In this document: positions 1 through 10,623 of the stretch, in pieces
How positions within the stretch are numbered: position 1 is the stretch's first letter
Layout of the letters: each line of letters begins with the position of its first letter
Assembly: GCA_016183815.1 (NCBI GenBank)
Contig: JACPDW010000010.1
Coordinates: 339,435 to 403,434, forward strand
Origin: Flavobacteriia bacterium
GTDB taxonomy: Bacteria; Bacteroidota; Bacteroidia; Flavobacteriales_D; Crocinitomicaceae
Direction: 5' to 3'
Length of the DNA: 64,000 nt
Position numbers and translations under genes: made by a program
Notes under the pieces: generated by a model
What the model was told of the DNA's origin: nothing
The model's database searches: none
The model's input: only the letters and a program-made list of their open reading frames with translations

Positions 1-3000
1 GGAGTGTTATTTAAAATTCCTCCTGTCCATTGATAAACTGTTGCACCAGTTGCTGTCAATGTAACTTGAGTGCCAATACAAGCAACAACATCATCACCAG
101 CATCAACAGTTGGAATAGGGTTTACAGTTATTAACACATCGTCTGTATCTGTACAACCATTAGTCGCTTCACCAGTTGCAGTGTAAGTCATTGTTTGCGT
201 TGGAACAAAAGCCACACCATCTTGAACACCGTTGTTCCAAATAAAGTTTGTTCCATTAGAACCAGTCAAAGTTACAGACTGACCAGCACAAACTGTTTGA
301 TCCCCTCCTGCATTAATTGTTCCTGTCATAATAGTAATTACAACTTGATCTGTGCCTGTACATAAATTAACGTCGGTTCCAGTTACCGTATAAGTTGCCG
401 TAGCTGAAGGAACAAAAGGCTGTCCATCTATTACACCATTATCCCAATCATAACTAAATGCACCAGAACCTTGTAATACAACAGACTCTCCAGAACATAC
501 ACTTACATCTTGACCAGCATTTATTACAGGATTAGGATTTGCTGTGATTATTGTATTTGAAGAAGTTGCAGAACATCCAGACAACATGGTTGTAACATCA
601 ACATTACTTGAAGAACTAACTACTATTGATTGAGTAGTTTCACCAGTTGACCACAAGTAAGAATCTGCCATTGAAGAAGTTAAAGTAACACTACCACCTT
701 CACAAAAAGTTGTTGAACCACTTGCCGTGATTGAAGGTGAAGTTGCATTAGGATCTGTTAATGTAACATCTAACGAAGTTGCTGGGCAGTTGTTTGAGCT
801 TGTGAATTCAAATGTGTAGGTACCAGCTGTCAAACCACTTATTGTATTAACTGCTGGAATTGTATTCATTGAACCGTTAGTCCAAGTTAGAATACCAGAT
901 TCTGATGTATAAATAGAAATACTACCATCAGCTCCTGAACAAGTTGAAGGGTCTGTAAAAGCATCTAAATTTGTAAACGGATTTTGATTAACCACAACTT
1001 CAATACTGTTAGAAGTAGCTGAACATGTGCCGTCAGTATAATTTACATAAATCGAACCACTTGTACTAACATCGATACTTTGAGTTGTTGCACCTGTTGA
1101 CCAAGTTAACCCTGTGGCGATATCAGAAGTCAGTGTGACACTTCCACCATTACAGAAAGTCGTTGAACCATTTGCTGTAATTACTGGTGCTGTAACACCT
1201 GGATCATTTAAACTTACAGCGACTGTATTAGAAGAACACATATTTCCATTTTCAAAAGAAATAGAATACGCTCCTGTAGGTAAATTAGAAATTGTTTGTG
1301 GTAAAGTAACATTATTCATAGAACCATTTGTAGCTCCACTCCACGACAATGTTCCAGTTTCTGAACCTGTTATTTCAATAGAACCTGTAGATGTTCCACA
1401 AGATGTAGGATTTGAAACAGTTCCTAAATTAATGCTTGGATTTGAATTGACTACAACATTGATAGCTAATGAAGAAGCATTACATCCGTTTTCTTCAGTA
1501 GTTACTGTATAAAAATCACCTTGAGAAACTAAGATACTTTGAGTAGTTTCTCCTGTTGACCATGTATTATTATTTGCAGAAGAAGAAGTTAAAACAACAC
1601 TTCCTCCCTCACAAAACGTTGTAGAACCATTTGGCGTGATAATTGGAGTAACCGTATTTGGGTCTGCAAATGAAGTTTGAATAATATTTGAATTACAGTT
1701 TGCTGTAGAAACTAAAGTAAATCCGTAAGTACCTGCTGAAAAGCCACTGATAACGGTTGGAGAACCATTAGATGGAACCATTCCATTATTTTGACCAACC
1801 CAATAAAAAAGACCAGTTTCTGTTGTGTTTATACTAATTGAGCCATCTGTACCTGAACAAGTTGTTGGATTACTTGTGCTGGCTATTGATATAATTGGAT
1901 TAAGATTTTCAGTTACAGCAACTGTATTTGAAGATGCTGTACAACCTCCTTGAGAAAATGTTACAGAAACCACCATACTACTGCTTACTTCAATTGTTTG
2001 TGTAGTTTCTCCTGTTGACCAAATAATATCAGTACCTAAATCAGAAGAAATACTTACACTACCACCTTCACAAAATGTTGTAGGACCATTTGCAGTAATA
2101 ACTGGTGTAGTTACACCAGGATCTGCTAAAGAAGCAGAAACAGTATTAGAAGTACAACCATTACCATCAACAAAAGTTATATTATATGAACCAGCTGTAA
2201 AAATATCTCCAGTAGCAGGTAATGTTTCTACTACAGAACCTGATGACGTACCAGTCCATGAAATAGTTCCTGTACCATTACCTATAAGTTCAATTGTTCC
2301 ATCAGAACCTCCACAGGTAGTAGGATTACTCGTGTTTCCAATTGAAACAACAGGTAAAGCATTAACTGTTATAGTTAAATCATCAATATCTGTACAACCA
2401 TTAGCATCTGTACCTATTACTGAGTAGGTAGCCGTTGATACTGGAGTAAAAGAACCACCATTAGGAACGCCATTATCCCATATATAAGTTACAGCACCAC
2501 TAGCATTTAAAGAAACAGATGTTCCAGCACAAATTGAATTGTCTGTCCCTGCGTTTACTGTTGGAAGTGGATTAATTGTAATTGTTATTTCATTTGAAAT
2601 TACACTATTTACTACAGAAGTATAAATCCCAGAAGTCATTACATTAATTGTTTGATTTGTTTCACCTGCAAGAGGTAAGCCATTTAAATGCCATTGATTA
2701 CCATTTGCAACAGAAGAAGTTAAAACAATTGTTTCACCTTCACAAGCCATATTATCAGTGTCGTTTGATGTAATATCAACAGTAGTTAATGTTCCTAAGT
2801 ATGGACGAACAATAACAGTTTGGAAAAAGTTGAAAGTTTCTAAGTCAGCAAATGCTGCACCATCAATACTTGCAAATTGTGAACCAGGCGTGATAATTCC
2901 AGTAGAATATCTCAATCCCATATTCTCAGCATCGGTTGATTCCTCAACACCAACAAAATAGGTTCCTGGAGCTAATATTAAAGGATTTGAATTTAAATCA

Positions 3001-4256
3001 GTAACTGGAGTAACTATCACAGCATAATTATTAGCTGTAACGAAATCAACTAAATTTTGATCTATATCTAAGGCTTGGCTCTGACCAATAAATGTTGTAC
3101 TTGGCACACCAGCAACTACTTCAGATACTCTTACTGTTACTGTTCCTCCTACTACTCCTGGAGATACTGCGTACAATACTGAGTCCAAAACAGTAGGAGT
3201 ATTGATTTCAAAAGTTTGACCTAAAACAGCACTAGAGTTTAAACCCATTCCTAGAGGAGTACCGTTTAGATTACCTAAATCTCTAGCGTATTCAATTGGA
3301 TCCATAACTATATAGGAGTACAATGTATCGTTTGTAGAGTTAGCATCACCTGCTGTTGTTACAAGTGATTCAACCCAATATGTACCAGCAGCACTTACTG
3401 TATAAGTACCAAAGTTAACTGAAGCAGATGATCCTGAAGCTAAATTGCTACCATTTTGATTATAAGTTTGTATAGGTGTTGTAAAATCAGGGTCTAAATA
3501 AATATTTGTTGTAACACTATAATTTGTAATAGTGCTTACCCCATTGTTAGTTACTTCGGATTCTAAATTTAAAACTCTATCACCTTGTGGAATAGGAAAA
3601 ATAGAATATTCATTAATATTAACCATTGAACTTAAACTTGCATCGATAGAAGGTACTGTAACAAGAGAAATATCATCAACCATCCAAGCATAGTCACAAC
3701 CATCACCACCATTAGATGCATCACTTAAATACAAAAATCTTATGTAAGTAGAAGCTGGATTTGAAGCAATTGCAGCACTAATATCAATAGAAATTATTTG
3801 TGGATTGTCCGACATGTCATTATCTGCATAAGTAGCATTTTGTTCAAAATCAGTCCAGTTTGTATTATCTGTACTTATTTGAACAAATATTTGTCCAGTC
3901 CATTTTCTATACATACTTTCAAAGTTTAGTATAACGTTTGGCGTAGCCGACAAATCTATTGGATTAGCATTAGTAATCCATGCCGATTGATTTAATGAAC
4001 AAAGCAAGTCAGAATCAAACAAAGCAAATCCATTAGCAACAGTTGTTGAAGTTATTCCAGGTATAGGATAAGTTCCACTTGGCACTGCTGTTCCTATTAC
4101 CCAGTTATCTGTATTTCCTGCATTGTTTCCGATAGTCCAGTCAGCGGGGTTTGAAAAATCATTGGTAAAAACCACCGTCTGACCAAAAGATAAGAAACTA
4201 AACCCACATATCAAGGAAGTGATAAAGAGTTTTTTCCATGTACTTTTTTTAATCAT
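1..4256 (-). CDS. Giant exported Ig-like/SprB-like repeat surface protein, partial
   Basis: The frame is open from an ATG at 4256 to the left edge (1418 codons), so the C-terminus, where a T9SS sorting domain would be expected, is not visible. A signal peptide ends in FLSFGQ near residue 24. Residues about 25-190 resemble a choice-of-anchor J/MAM-like lectin domain (SAWITNANPIDLS, YAWMVDDISLV). Residues 200-330 look like a CARDB-type domain. Ig-like modules start near residue 500 (CEGETIVLTSS). Four alternating pairs of SprB-like (NPTTCGGSDG) and Ig-like (TTFCEGGSVTLTSS) modules follow, then tandem VNAGxD modules. The role is probably adhesion or gliding-type surface display (inference). A loose TAnnTTTG-like box lies near 4304-4312 upstream. 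Confidence 0.85.
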   Translation of the reverse strand, partial: MIKKSTWKKLFITSLICGFSFLSFGQTVVFTNDFSNPADWTIGNNAGNTDNWVIGTAVPSGTYPIPGITSTTVANGFALFDSDLLCSLNQSAWITNANPIDLSATPNVILNFESMYRKWTGQIFVQISTDNTNWTDFEQNATYADNDMSDNPQIISIDISAAIASNPASTYIRFLYLSDASNGGDGCDYAWMVDDISLVTVPSIDASLSSMVNINEYSIFPIPQGDRVLNLESEVTNNGVSTITNYSVTTNIYLDPDFTTPIQTYNQNGSNLASGSSASVNFGTYTVSAAGTYWVESLVTTAGDANSTNDTLYSYIVMDPIEYARDLGNLNGTPLGMGLNSSAVLGQTFEINTPTVLDSVLYAVSPGVVGGTVTVRVSEVVAGVPSTTFIGQSQALDIDQNLVDFVTANNYAVIVTPVTDLNSNPLILAPGTYFVGVEESTDAENMGLRYSTGIITPGSQFASIDGAAFADLETFNFFQTVIVRPYLGTLTTVDITSNDTDNMACEGETIVLTSSVANGNQWHLNGLPLAGETNQTINVMTSGIYTSVVNSVISNEITITINPLPTVNAGTDNSICAGTSVSLNASGAVTYIWDNGVPNGGSFTPVSTATYSVIGTDANGCTDIDDLTITVNALPVVSIGNTSNPTTCGGSDGTIELIGNGTGTISWTGTSSGSVVETLPATGDIFTAGSYNITFVDGNGCTSNTVSASLADPGVTTPVITANGPTTFCEGGSVSISSDLGTDIIWSTGETTQTIEVSSSMVVSVTFSQGGCTASSNTVAVTENLNPIISIASTSNPTTCSGTDGSISINTTETGLFYWVGQNNGMVPSNGSPTVISGFSAGTYGFTLVSTANCNSNIIQTSFADPNTVTPIITPNGSTTFCEGGSVVLTSSSANNNTWSTGETTQSILVSQGDFYTVTTEENGCNASSLAINVVVNSNPSINLGTVSNPTSCGTSTGSIEITGSETGTLSWSGATNGSMNNVTLPQTISNLPTGAYSISFENGNMCSSNTVAVSLNDPGVTAPVITANGSTTFCNGGSVTLTSDIATGLTWSTGATTQSIDVSTSGSIYVNYTDGTCSATSNSIEVVVNQNPFTNLDAFTDPSTCSGADGSISIYTSESGILTWTNGSMNTIPAVNTISGLTAGTYTFEFTSSNNCPATSLDVTLTDPNATSPSITASGSTTFCEGGSVTLTSSMADSYLWSTGETTQSIVVSSSSNVDVTTMLSGCSATSSNTIITANPNPVINAGQDVSVCSGESVVLQGSGAFSYDWDNGVIDGQPFVPSATATYTVTGTDVNLCTGTDQVVITIMTGTINAGGDQTVCAGQSVTLTGSNGTNFIWNNGVQDGVAFVPTQTMTYTATGEATNGCTDTDDVLITVNPIPTVDAGDDVVACIGTQVTLTATGATVYQWTGGILNNT
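545..2345 (-). repeat. Four tandem ~450-bp Ig/SprB module pairs inside the giant surface protein
   Basis: Near-identical anchor strings (ACAAAAxGTTGTxGxACCA on the plus strand) recur near 703, 1153, 1611 and 2071, giving a period of about 450-460 bp. Each unit encodes one SprB-like module, with Cys and SDGTI/TDGSI motifs, and one Ig-like module, with TTFCEGGSV and WSTGETTQSI. The copies are diverged rather than identical, so this is an old internal duplication. Confidence 0.85.
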
Positions 4257-4434
4257 AGTTATTAATTTAATTTACAAAATTTTTTATTCAAGGCGTAAAT
4301 TTACAAAAGTTAAATGAATAAAAAAAATAATTTTTTGTTTGTTTTGAGAATCTTTCATATTACCACACTAATTTTGTTAAATATTTAACATAAATAGTTG
4401 TGTTAAGTTATTAATATTCAAATTATTTAAATAC

Positions 4435-5199
4435 TTAAACTGTTTCTTCTGAGAAGATAAATTTTTTAATAACTTTCCAACTGTTTACTTTATCCTCTAA
4501 AAAACTCATATGAGAAGTATGTGATATTGTATAAACAGTTATGATATTTTTCAAACTTTTTAATTCTTTCTCTGTAATTAATTGGTCATAAAATCCATGA
4601 ATAACACTAATATTTTCTTTTATTGATAGAATAAATGTACTTTCATCAGCTCTATTTTTCATCAGAGATAAATATAAAACAATGGTTTCCAAATCACAAT
4701 TTTGTGCTTTTTTAATTAAGTCAAAAACATATGGTTTTAAACGATTCTTTTCCATAAAAAGCAGAGGAATACTTTCTCTGATAAATGTTTTTTTGTTTTC
4801 TCTAACCAATAAAATAGCTTTTTCACGTTTTAGTTTTCTTTCTATAGAATCACCTAAAAAATGTGAATGATAAAATATTAATTTCCCAGGATTTTTTAAT
4901 AGTTTACGTAATTCTATGCCAATATAAGCACCTAAAGAATGACCAATAATATCAATTGTATTAGTTTTTTCAGTAGATAATTCAGGACAGTTTATTAATA
5001 TATATTTCGCCACATCGCTTAGACTTTTCATAGATAAATTACAAATGGAACACCCATGTCCAGGCAAATCGATAAGAATTTTAGTATAATTTAATTTTTC
5101 TAATGGGAAATTTTTCCATATTGATAAGTCTTCTAGGAATCCATGAATAAAAACTACTATTTTTCCATTTCCATAAATTTCATAATTCAGTTTTTTCAT
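4435..5199 (-). CDS. Alpha/beta hydrolase
   Basis: A 254-residue alpha/beta hydrolase fold protein. The oxyanion HG is at residues 19-20 (VVFIHGF), the nucleophile elbow GHSLG puts the Ser at about 88, a possible acid lies in FYDQL near 205, and the catalytic His is probably in SHMSFLED near 230. There is no signal peptide, so it is cytoplasmic. I use ATG 5199; the TTG one codon upstream is less likely. The gene overlaps the FAD oxidoreductase upstream by 20 bp and is the last gene of a translationally coupled set with it and the MMPL fusion. That setting suggests it acts on an acyl or ester intermediate of the same pathway (inference). The substrate cannot be read from the sequence. Confidence 0.85.
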   Translation of the reverse strand: MKKLNYEIYGNGKIVVFIHGFLEDLSIWKNFPLEKLNYTKILIDLPGHGCSICNLSMKSLSDVAKYILINCPELSTEKTNTIDIIGHSLGAYIGIELRKLLKNPGKLIFYHSHFLGDSIERKLKREKAILLVRENKKTFIRESIPLLFMEKNRLKPYVFDLIKKAQNCDLETIVLYLSLMKNRADESTFILSIKENISVIHGFYDQLITEKELKSLKNIITVYTISHTSHMSFLEDKVNSWKVIKKFIFSEETV

Positions 5200-6730
5200 C
5201 AACAGTTGAATTTTTTATTTTTTGAATCAATAATTTTGAATCAACAAAATGAAAGGCCGTAACAAAAGCCCCAACACAAGTGCCTAAAATCCCATGAAAA
5301 ATTAGATTCTGACCTGTTAAAAAGAGATTGGGTATTTTTGTTTTGGAATTTATCATGGTAGAAGTTGGAAAATTAGAGTTTTTTAAAATCCCGTAACACG
5401 AACCGTTGCTTGTTCCTACATAATCCCTAAAAGTTAGAGGTGTTGCACTGTATATATTTAATATATTGTCTTTGATTTCTGGAAGAATCTGAATTACTTT
5501 TTTCAAAACCTGTTGTTCTTTAATTTCTTTAAACTCTTGATACTCTTGACCTCTATCTTTTTTATCAAAAGCAAGATTCTTAGACTTTGACCATTTTTCT
5601 ACCTCCTCGAAGGACATATAAGCCATTATAGTTAAAACATCAATGTATTCTTTGTTTTTTGATGATACAGAGGCACTAATATACAATGAAAGAGGCCAAT
5701 CTTTGCCTGAATAGTTTACAGATTCCCAAACATCGTCAACAAAATAGGGATATAAGTTGTAATTAAAGTACTTTACAGATTTTTCTTTTAAGGTCAATTG
5801 AACTAAAAAACATGATTGTGTATTTGCAAGGTTTTTAATTCTTTTTACATAAGCACTTAAAAATCTATTTTCACCAAAAATATCAATTGTCAAAGTAGGA
5901 TGAAGATTTGAAATGAAGTTTTTTGCTGAAAATGTCTTTCCTGACGAACAATTTACATTAGTAAGAAAACCTTTTTCACTATAATTTGCAGAAATGACCT
6001 CTTGATGCTTAAGAATTTTTCCTCCATATTTTCGTATTACTTTCGCCAATTCTTTAGCAACTTGAGAACTACCATCAACAAAACGATAACTACCTGTTAA
6101 ATTACTGTTCAGAATTAAAGCTAGAACATACAAAGGTGTTTTATCTTTAACACCTGCATATAAAAGATTGTTTCCAGCTAAAACATTTTGAAGTCTTATA
6201 TTGGAAGTTAAACTTTGAATGTATTCAGCTGCGTTAATTTCAAGAATTTCTTGATTGGAAAAATAATTTTGACTACTCTCTATTTCCAAATTATAAAAAG
6301 GAAAAAAAAGACAGATTTCTTTTATTTTTTTACAAAAAGTTAAAATAGCATTTTCTTCTTCAGGAAAAAATTGAATTAATGTATTAATAAATTGCTCATA
6401 TCCTTGTGCATATGGTATTTTTGATCCATCTGGAAAAATAATAAGGTCGAAACATTCTTGATTTAATCGTTTTAATTTCAAATTGTCCAAAATCTCTAAG
6501 TATTTGAAATAATGATACAAATTTCCCCCTTCATCTAAACTACCAACATAATGAACACCAGTATCAAAAATTCTTTTTTCTCTTGAAAAAACCTGTAAAT
6601 TTCCGCCCAGTTGATGATTTTTTTCCAGAACAAGTATAGAAAACCCTTCTTTAGCTAAAATACAAGCGGTGGACAAGCCACCCATTCCGCTTCCAATTAT
6701 TATAAAATCATATACTACTTCACTTTTCAT
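5180..6730 (-). CDS. NAD(P)/FAD-dependent oxidoreductase, phytoene desaturase/RetSat-like
   Basis: A 516-residue flavoprotein with an N-terminal dinucleotide-binding motif GSGMGG (residues 13-18) and an acidic strand end (LVLEKN). The GGNLQ and DTGVHYVG segments are typical of the CrtI / all-trans-retinol 13,14-reductase superfamily. The C-terminal FLTGQNLIFHGILG resembles the second FAD-contact motif. Members of the family desaturate, isomerise or reduce polyene chains. It overlaps its upstream neighbour, the MMPL-PlsC-methyltransferase fusion, by 4 bp, and the hydrolase downstream by 20 bp. A role in modifying a polyene or unusual acyl chain is inferred from this context. Confidence 0.85.
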   Translation of the reverse strand: MKSEVVYDFIIIGSGMGGLSTACILAKEGFSILVLEKNHQLGGNLQVFSREKRIFDTGVHYVGSLDEGGNLYHYFKYLEILDNLKLKRLNQECFDLIIFPDGSKIPYAQGYEQFINTLIQFFPEEENAILTFCKKIKEICLFFPFYNLEIESSQNYFSNQEILEINAAEYIQSLTSNIRLQNVLAGNNLLYAGVKDKTPLYVLALILNSNLTGSYRFVDGSSQVAKELAKVIRKYGGKILKHQEVISANYSEKGFLTNVNCSSGKTFSAKNFISNLHPTLTIDIFGENRFLSAYVKRIKNLANTQSCFLVQLTLKEKSVKYFNYNLYPYFVDDVWESVNYSGKDWPLSLYISASVSSKNKEYIDVLTIMAYMSFEEVEKWSKSKNLAFDKKDRGQEYQEFKEIKEQQVLKKVIQILPEIKDNILNIYSATPLTFRDYVGTSNGSCYGILKNSNFPTSTMINSKTKIPNLFLTGQNLIFHGILGTCVGAFVTAFHFVDSKLLIQKIKNSTVDEKTEL

Positions 6731-9700
6731 TTTTTCAAAATAAATAATACGTTTGACGTATTTGAAGAGTGAGATATCATATCTACTTGAAGAGAATGAA
6801 TTTTGGCTAAATTAAAAATAAATTCTTTAGAGATAAAATGAAACTCATGTTTTTTCTTGTTAAATGAAAAAATTTTAGTAGAAAGTATTTCGGAGCGTTC
6901 TGTGTTTTTATGTTTTTCTTTTAAATCAATAATACCCTCTCTAATTAATATCAAACCATTGTTTTCTAGATTTTGAAAGGCTTTTGTTAAAATTTCTATT
7001 TGATTTTTTTCAGTTAAATAATGTAAAACATCTAAAAACAAATACACTTCACTTTTTGGAACAATGTTTTGAGAAAGGTCCATACATTCAAAATTTAAAT
7101 TTTCATTTTTATCGTGAATATTTTTTGCTATTTGTATTTTTTCTTCATCATAATCATACGCAAAAATTTTTCTATTTGGATTTACAAAGTGTAAAAACAA
7201 GTCGAGATAACCATAACCACAACCAAAATCAACAATCGTTTTATCTCCGATTAATTCATTGTAAAATTCATAATTCTTTTTTTCCAATTTCCATTTTATT
7301 TTAACATACCATTCAATTATCGGACTTTTAAATAAATACGCTCTTAAAATTCTATGATAAAGGTAGTCAACGTCCTTTTTTTCAATATCAAATTGTTCTA
7401 GTTCTTCTTTAAAATATTGGGTTATTTTTTTTGTTCGGTCTCTTAAATCAAATACAAATCTTGAATCATTGGCTTCAATTTTTGGTAAAATTTTCAAGTT
7501 TAATTCTCCTGATTTAATTTGCATGTCTTTTTTAGACACCACATCATACGCACCTTGAATAAGAATGGGTTGAATACTACATTTTAACTGTTCTGCTAAC
7601 CAAAAAGCCCCTTTATGAAAACGACCTAATTGACCAGTTTTTGAACGAGTACCTTCGGGGAAAATCACTAGAGAATAACCTTCATTGAAATTTTTTTGTA
7701 CTTCTTCTAAATTTTTATCTGAGCCGTCATGTGCATAAATATATCCCGCTTTTCGAACTAAAAAGCCAAATAACGGTGAATAATACACCCATTTTTTAAC
7801 CATTATAATAATTTTAGGGCTTAACATCAACATCAATAAAATATCTAGAAAGGATGCATGGTTTGCAATAATTATTCCTGGTTTTGATAAATCTAAGTTT
7901 TCTTTCCCTTGAATACTTTTTTTGACGTGAATACCAAAATAAATAACAGATTTTGCCAATTTAGAAATAGTAAAATTGATGATTTTCTTTTTATTTATAG
8001 ATGGAATAGGTAAAATGCTAACAATCAATAAAAATGGATAAAGCAACAAACAACCAGAAATAAAATATAAGTATAGTATAATAGTAAAAAGTCCTACAAA
8101 AAAAGTTAAGGGAGCTTGTTTTTCTTTTTTTCTTTTTCCCAACCACCATTCAAAAAGATGAGGTTGTATAAAAACAGACACAAAATAAATGATGGCCAAT
8201 CCCAACACACTTATTAATGCAATTGAATGAATAGCAGGATGTTTAGCGAAAAAAAACACTCCTGTCCCGATAATCGTTGTTAAAACAGAAAGAAAAATGG
8301 CTGATTGATAGCTTTTTAATACAGGCGAATTGAATTTATATTTTTGTAATAACCCATCTGTTACAAAAATACTATAATCATCACCTAAACCAAAAATTAT
8401 TGTACTGATTAAGATATTTACAAAGTTAAATGGAATCTTTAATAAATACATTACAGAAATTATGAGTAACCAACTAATAATCATCGGTAAAAAAGAAAAT
8501 ATTGCTAATTCAATTCTCCCATAAACAACTAATAAAGAAACAAATACAAGAATTGATGCAAAATAAAAAAGAGTGGAAAAATCAGTTTGAACGTCTTTTA
8601 ATAAAGAGGAACTAAAATCAGCTCTATCGATAAGGTGAATATTCGGCTTATTTTTGAAAACGTTTTTTAACTCGTTCACTTTTTGTTTATCCAAACTTAC
8701 ACTAGTTATAAATGAAGTAGAATTTTTATTTTTTATTATAAAATTCGACAATCCAGCATCTTTTAAAACAGTAGAATTTATCTCATTGCATGAAAAATTA
8801 GGATTAAAAATTTGTCTTTTAAAAGATGAAAAAGAAGCTACATTAAAATTTTGTTTTTCAGCTTGAAGAGTAAAGTCTTTCCAAAACAAGTCTTTTTTGT
8901 TTTTCCAAAAGGAATTCCATTGATTTTGTGCATTTAAAATTTGTTTATCTGAAAAATAGAATGGAGCTAATGAAATAACCTCATCAATTTTTAATTCCTC
9001 TTTTCTACTAATAAGGTTTTGATATAATAAAAAATTATCTTGAGCTGCCTGATTAAAGTCTTTGTTTTCAGTTAATATAAATATTTTTTTGTGTCGAGAG
9101 GGATGAATTCCAGTAAAATTCAATTCTTTTGTTTTAAGTGCTTCTGTATGGTAACTCAAGTGATTTAAATCTGAATCAAATTTTGGGTTTGCTAAAAACA
9201 TACTGCCAATTATTAGTATAAATAATGGTAAAACGGCTTTTTTGCCCCATTTTTTCTGAGCAAAACGATCAAATAATAAACCTAAATTACTTGTTTTTTC
9301 ACTAAATTTAAAACGAAGGTGGGTTAATATTACTGGTAAAAAAACAACATTAAAAAAAGCTGTTCCCAATAAACAAAAAACAGCAAAAAATCCTAGTTCT
9401 TGTAAAAAAGTCGAAGAAGTAAAACACAAAGCAGCAAAAGCTGCAACCGTAGTAAAACTACCAACAAACATTGGAAAAACAATCTCTTTTACTGTTTTTT
9501 CTATTGATAAACAATGCTTTAGGTGTGTAAAAAAATGAAAGGAGTAATCCAACACAATTCCAAATAATATAGCTGAAACAGAAAGAGAAAGTGCAGAAAC
9601 TTCTTTTTTAAAACTATACAACATAAAAACACCCAAAACTGCACCGAATAATGGACCCAAAATAAACAAAAATGGAATTAGAAGATTTCGATAGTAGAAT

Positions 9701-10545
9701 ATCAAAAGGGCTAAAATCAAGGAAATACTAACACATAAGGTTAAGAGATTGTCTTTGTTAATTTGTTTTGCATTGTCGTTTGCAATTAAAAAGGTTCCGA
9801 AATAATCCCATTTATTCAATCGATTGTTTTTATTGAATTGAGCACTTAATTCATCTAATTGATTCCTCAATAAGGTAGCTTTTTCTTTGTTATTACTATC
9901 AAAAGAAAGTTCGGCAAAAAAAAGAATTTTGCTTTTCTTGTCTTTAAATAAAATTCCGTTTTCATTTTCGTAGTTGGAATTTTTGTTTGTTGTTTGAAAT
10001 GATTGAATATAAGTCCAATACCAAGATAAAGGGTCTGATGAAATGAATTTTTGTAAAAAAACAGCTTGTACTCCGTTTAGTTGAGTTTTACTTTTTTCCA
10101 AAGCAATTTTAATGCTATCTGGATGCAAATGTTGTTCTAATTTTTGATACTGATTTTCATTCCAAAAAATGGGATTGTTTTTTTGCCAAAAAGAAATAAA
10201 AAAAGAATTGTTCTCGCCTGTATATAATTGAAAATTGTTTAAATAAGATTTGGTGCTATTTTGAATAGTCTTTGTAACTTCTTGAAGTAATGAATCTGGG
10301 TCTTGATTTTTTTTATATTCGATTGAAAAAATTACTTGTTTATTAAACTTTGAATTTTTTAACCAAGTATTAATTTTTTTATATTCTTTTTTTTGTGGAA
10401 ATACTGAATAAATATCATTATTAATTTTTAATTGGAATCCAAAATATCCAAAAACAAACAATAATATTCCTAGTAAGGAATAAAAAAGTAATCTTTTGTT
10501 TACAAAAAAAGAATATATCTTTGAAAAAATATTCACCCTATTCAA
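6727..10545 (-). CDS. Trifunctional MMPL transporter / lysophospholipid acyltransferase / SAM methyltransferase
   Basis: A 1272-residue three-part protein. Residues about 1-850 form an MMPL/RND-superfamily exporter with two transmembrane blocks, each holding a conserved acidic motif (GIVLDYSFHF near 332, GLGDDYSIF near 722). Residues about 870-1075 form a PlsC acyltransferase with NHASFLD near 895 and FPEGTRSK near 965. Residues about 1090-1272 form a class I methyltransferase with DFGCGYGYLD near 1108. The architecture is known in Bacteroidota, often near flexirubin or aryl-polyene type genes. An in-frame TAA lies directly before the first codon, and no ATG occurs early, so the start is TTG 10545 or GTG 10536. 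It likely acylates and exports a lipid-linked product (inference). Confidence 0.85.
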   Translation of the reverse strand: MNRVNIFSKIYSFFVNKRLLFYSLLGILLFVFGYFGFQLKINNDIYSVFPQKKEYKKINTWLKNSKFNKQVIFSIEYKKNQDPDSLLQEVTKTIQNSTKSYLNNFQLYTGENNSFFISFWQKNNPIFWNENQYQKLEQHLHPDSIKIALEKSKTQLNGVQAVFLQKFISSDPLSWYWTYIQSFQTTNKNSNYENENGILFKDKKSKILFFAELSFDSNNKEKATLLRNQLDELSAQFNKNNRLNKWDYFGTFLIANDNAKQINKDNLLTLCVSISLILALLIFYYRNLLIPFLFILGPLFGAVLGVFMLYSFKKEVSALSLSVSAILFGIVLDYSFHFFTHLKHCLSIEKTVKEIVFPMFVGSFTTVAAFAALCFTSSTFLQELGFFAVFCLLGTAFFNVVFLPVILTHLRFKFSEKTSNLGLLFDRFAQKKWGKKAVLPLFILIIGSMFLANPKFDSDLNHLSYHTEALKTKELNFTGIHPSRHKKIFILTENKDFNQAAQDNFLLYQNLISRKEELKIDEVISLAPFYFSDKQILNAQNQWNSFWKNKKDLFWKDFTLQAEKQNFNVASFSSFKRQIFNPNFSCNEINSTVLKDAGLSNFIIKNKNSTSFITSVSLDKQKVNELKNVFKNKPNIHLIDRADFSSSLLKDVQTDFSTLFYFASILVFVSLLVVYGRIELAIFSFLPMIISWLLIISVMYLLKIPFNFVNILISTIIFGLGDDYSIFVTDGLLQKYKFNSPVLKSYQSAIFLSVLTTIIGTGVFFFAKHPAIHSIALISVLGLAIIYFVSVFIQPHLFEWWLGKRKKEKQAPLTFFVGLFTIILYLYFISGCLLLYPFLLIVSILPIPSINKKKIINFTISKLAKSVIYFGIHVKKSIQGKENLDLSKPGIIIANHASFLDILLMLMLSPKIIIMVKKWVYYSPLFGFLVRKAGYIYAHDGSDKNLEEVQKNFNEGYSLVIFPEGTRSKTGQLGRFHKGAFWLAEQLKCSIQPILIQGAYDVVSKKDMQIKSGELNLKILPKIEANDSRFVFDLRDRTKKITQYFKEELEQFDIEKKDVDYLYHRILRAYLFKSPIIEWYVKIKWKLEKKNYEFYNELIGDKTIVDFGCGYGYLDLFLHFVNPNRKIFAYDYDEEKIQIAKNIHDKNENLNFECMDLSQNIVPKSEVYLFLDVLHYLTEKNQIEILTKAFQNLENNGLILIREGIIDLKEKHKNTERSEILSTKIFSFNKKKHEFHFISKEFIFNLAKIHSLQVDMISHSSNTSNVLFILKK

Positions 10546-10623
10546 TTATTCAAAAAATTAAAAAAGTTGATTACAAAATGTTTCTAGTAAAAAAAACAAA
10601 ATTAACAAATCTATTTTAATAGA

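Noticed and set aside
1114..1512. Plus-strand 132-residue reading frame
   Set aside because: It lies opposite the repeat-rich surface protein and owes its openness to the regular Ser/Thr/Gly codons; no family pattern.
545..2345. Regular repeats considered as CRISPR or satellite
   Set aside because: Units are 450 bp, coding in frame, and diverged at protein level only in synonymous and conservative ways.
4376..4389. GTTAAATATTTAAC palindrome upstream of the giant protein
   Set aside because: A 14-bp AT-only-core palindrome is expected by chance in such AT-rich DNA; no partner site or regulator nearby.
10610..10623. TCTATTTTAATAGA palindrome abutting an ATG
   Set aside because: Suggestive position, but AT-rich and single; kept only as a remark on the gene.
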